Below are positions 12,956 to 13,794 of a DNA stretch of 13,794 nucleotides, piece after piece. A model generated the notes under the pieces. It was not told the DNA's origin. It worked only from the letters and a program-made list of their open reading frames with translations, and did no database searches. The number at the start of each line of letters is the position of its first letter. Within the stretch, counting starts at the first letter, position 1. The translations under genes were made by a program, and so were the position numbers. The stretch lies in NCBI GenBank assembly GCA_964525945.1, contig CAZGKX010000065.1, forward strand, positions 1 to 13,794, given 5' to 3'. Source of the DNA: CAZGKX01 sp964525945. GTDB lineage: Bacteria > Pseudomonadota > Gammaproteobacteria > Legionellales > Legionellaceae.

Positions 12956-13794
12956 TTATAAACATTGTGCCTTATGGCGCAAAAAAAGATCCATTAAAAC
13001 CAATGCCATCATGGCTTCAGCTATGGGAACAGCCCGAATACCAACGCAAGGATCATGACGACCTTTGGTGACGACAACCGTTTCTTCGCCCATGCTGTTG
13101 ATACTTTTTCCGGGTGTGACAATACTGGATGTGGGTTTTAAAACAAGGCTCACCTCAATCGTTTGACCCGTGGAAATTCCGCCCAGGATGCCCCCAGCAT
13201 GATTGCTCAGAAAACCAGACGCATCCATTTCATCACGATGCTCACTCCCCAATTGCGTAACGGCCTTGAAGCCAGCGCCAATTTCCACGCCTTTCACCGC
13301 ATTGATGGACATCATGGCAAACGCCAAGCACGCATCCAATTTATCAAACACTGGCGAACCCCATCCTACCGGAACCCCGCGCGCCATCACACCCACCCGC
13401 GCGCCAATGGAATCCCCTTGACGGCGCAGTGCATCAATATAATCAGCTAAAACCGTTGGTTGTTGGGTATTGGGGCAAAAAAAGGGGTTGTTGTGAATTT
13501 CCTGTTCATTCTCAAACACCACCTCAATGGGGCCCATTTGCTGTAAATAGCCAATAATTTGGACATTCAGGTGACGCTGCAAATACAAACGTGCAATCGC
13601 ACCAGCAGCGACACGAGCGGCTGTTTCGCGCGCAGACGATCGCCCCCCGCCACGGTAATCCCGATGGCCATATTTATGGTGGTAAGTAAAATCGGCATGG
13701 CCAGGTCTAAACAGGTGCTGAATATCGGTGTAATCTGCACTGCGCTGATCTTGGTTGTAAATCATCAACATGATGGGCGTGCCCGTTGTTCTAC
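12956..13794 (-). CDS. aroC: Chorismate synthase, 5'-truncated by the window
   Basis: AroC converts EPSP to chorismate with reduced FMN, the last shikimate step. The frame runs on past the window edge (TTGTPIMLMIYNQDQRSADY), so the Met at 13771 is internal; about 90 N-terminal residues are missing by comparison with E. coli. RPGHADFTY, the signature GGGRSSARETAARVAAGA, SNHAGGILGGISTG and KGRHDPCVGIRAVPIAEA are all present. The C-terminus is about a dozen residues shorter than in E. coli. It heads the part of the operon seen here. Confidence 0.97.
   Translation of the reverse strand, partial: RTTGTPIMLMIYNQDQRSADYTDIQHLFRPGHADFTYHHKYGHRDYRGGGRSSARETAARVAAGAIARLYLQRHLNVQIIGYLQQMGPIEVVFENEQEIHNNPFFCPNTQQPTVLADYIDALRRQGDSIGARVGVMARGVPVGWGSPVFDKLDACLAFAMMSINAVKGVEIGAGFKAVTQLGSEHRDEMDASGFLSNHAGGILGGISTGQTIEVSLVLKPTSSIVTPGKSINSMGEETVVVTKGRHDPCVGIRAVPIAEAMMALVLMDLFLRHKAQCL

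Noticed and set aside
1..13794. CRISPR array, rRNA gene or replication origin
   Set aside because: No regularly spaced repeats, no rRNA-like sequence and no cluster of DnaA-type boxes were seen by eye.

Overview
The window looks like a chromosomal stretch from a gammaproteobacterium of the order Legionellales, most likely Legionellaceae or a close relative. Three things point there: housekeeping proteins of gammaproteobacterial type (RNase E, RluC, PgsA, Asd, AroC); a 467-residue ankyrin protein whose length and layout match the Legionella core effector AnkH; and a sequence that fits the Legionella/Coxiella PmrA box. Base composition is moderately AT-rich. Three runs of exactly 10 N (2192-2201, 6869-6878, 10830-10839) look like scaffolder gaps, so order across them is inferred.

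Region 1 (1-3519) is accessory. It holds the 3' part of an unrecognised effector-like gene with an 87% GC patch near its end, a DinJ-YafQ toxin-antitoxin pair, a gap-truncated reading frame, and a P4-type integrase cut off before most of its catalytic residues. The integrase sits just past the 3' end of tRNA-Leu and reads the same way, the usual layout of an island inserted in a tRNA gene.

Region 2 (3520-6073, all minus strand) is housekeeping: rluC, a HAD phosphatase, pgsA, then tRNA-Gly(GCC), tRNA-Cys(GCA) and tRNA-Leu(TAA). The pgsA-Gly-Cys-Leu order is the same as pgsA-glyW-cysT-leuZ in E. coli. Divergent to it is rne (6505-8478, plus), with a long structured leader. A perfect 16-bp palindrome lies in the shared upstream region.

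Region 3 (8479-11915) is the most interesting part. A plus-strand gene (8732-9685) of unknown function has a PmrA-box-like tandem repeat at its promoter, a predicted membrane hairpin and a C-terminal glutamate cluster like a Dot/Icm E-block signal. It converges on the ankH-like gene, and the two genes share a 16-bp-stem hairpin at their 3' ends. Upstream of the ankH-like gene is a gene for an Ig-like-domain protein. Both follow asd and the 5'-truncated aroC, giving a probable minus-strand operon aroC-asd-(Ig-like)-ankH in which two accessory genes follow two amino-acid biosynthesis genes.

The best candidate for something undescribed is the 8732-9685 protein as a PmrA-controlled Dot/Icm substrate beside an AnkH homologue. 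This rests on sequence pattern only and needs a translocation test.
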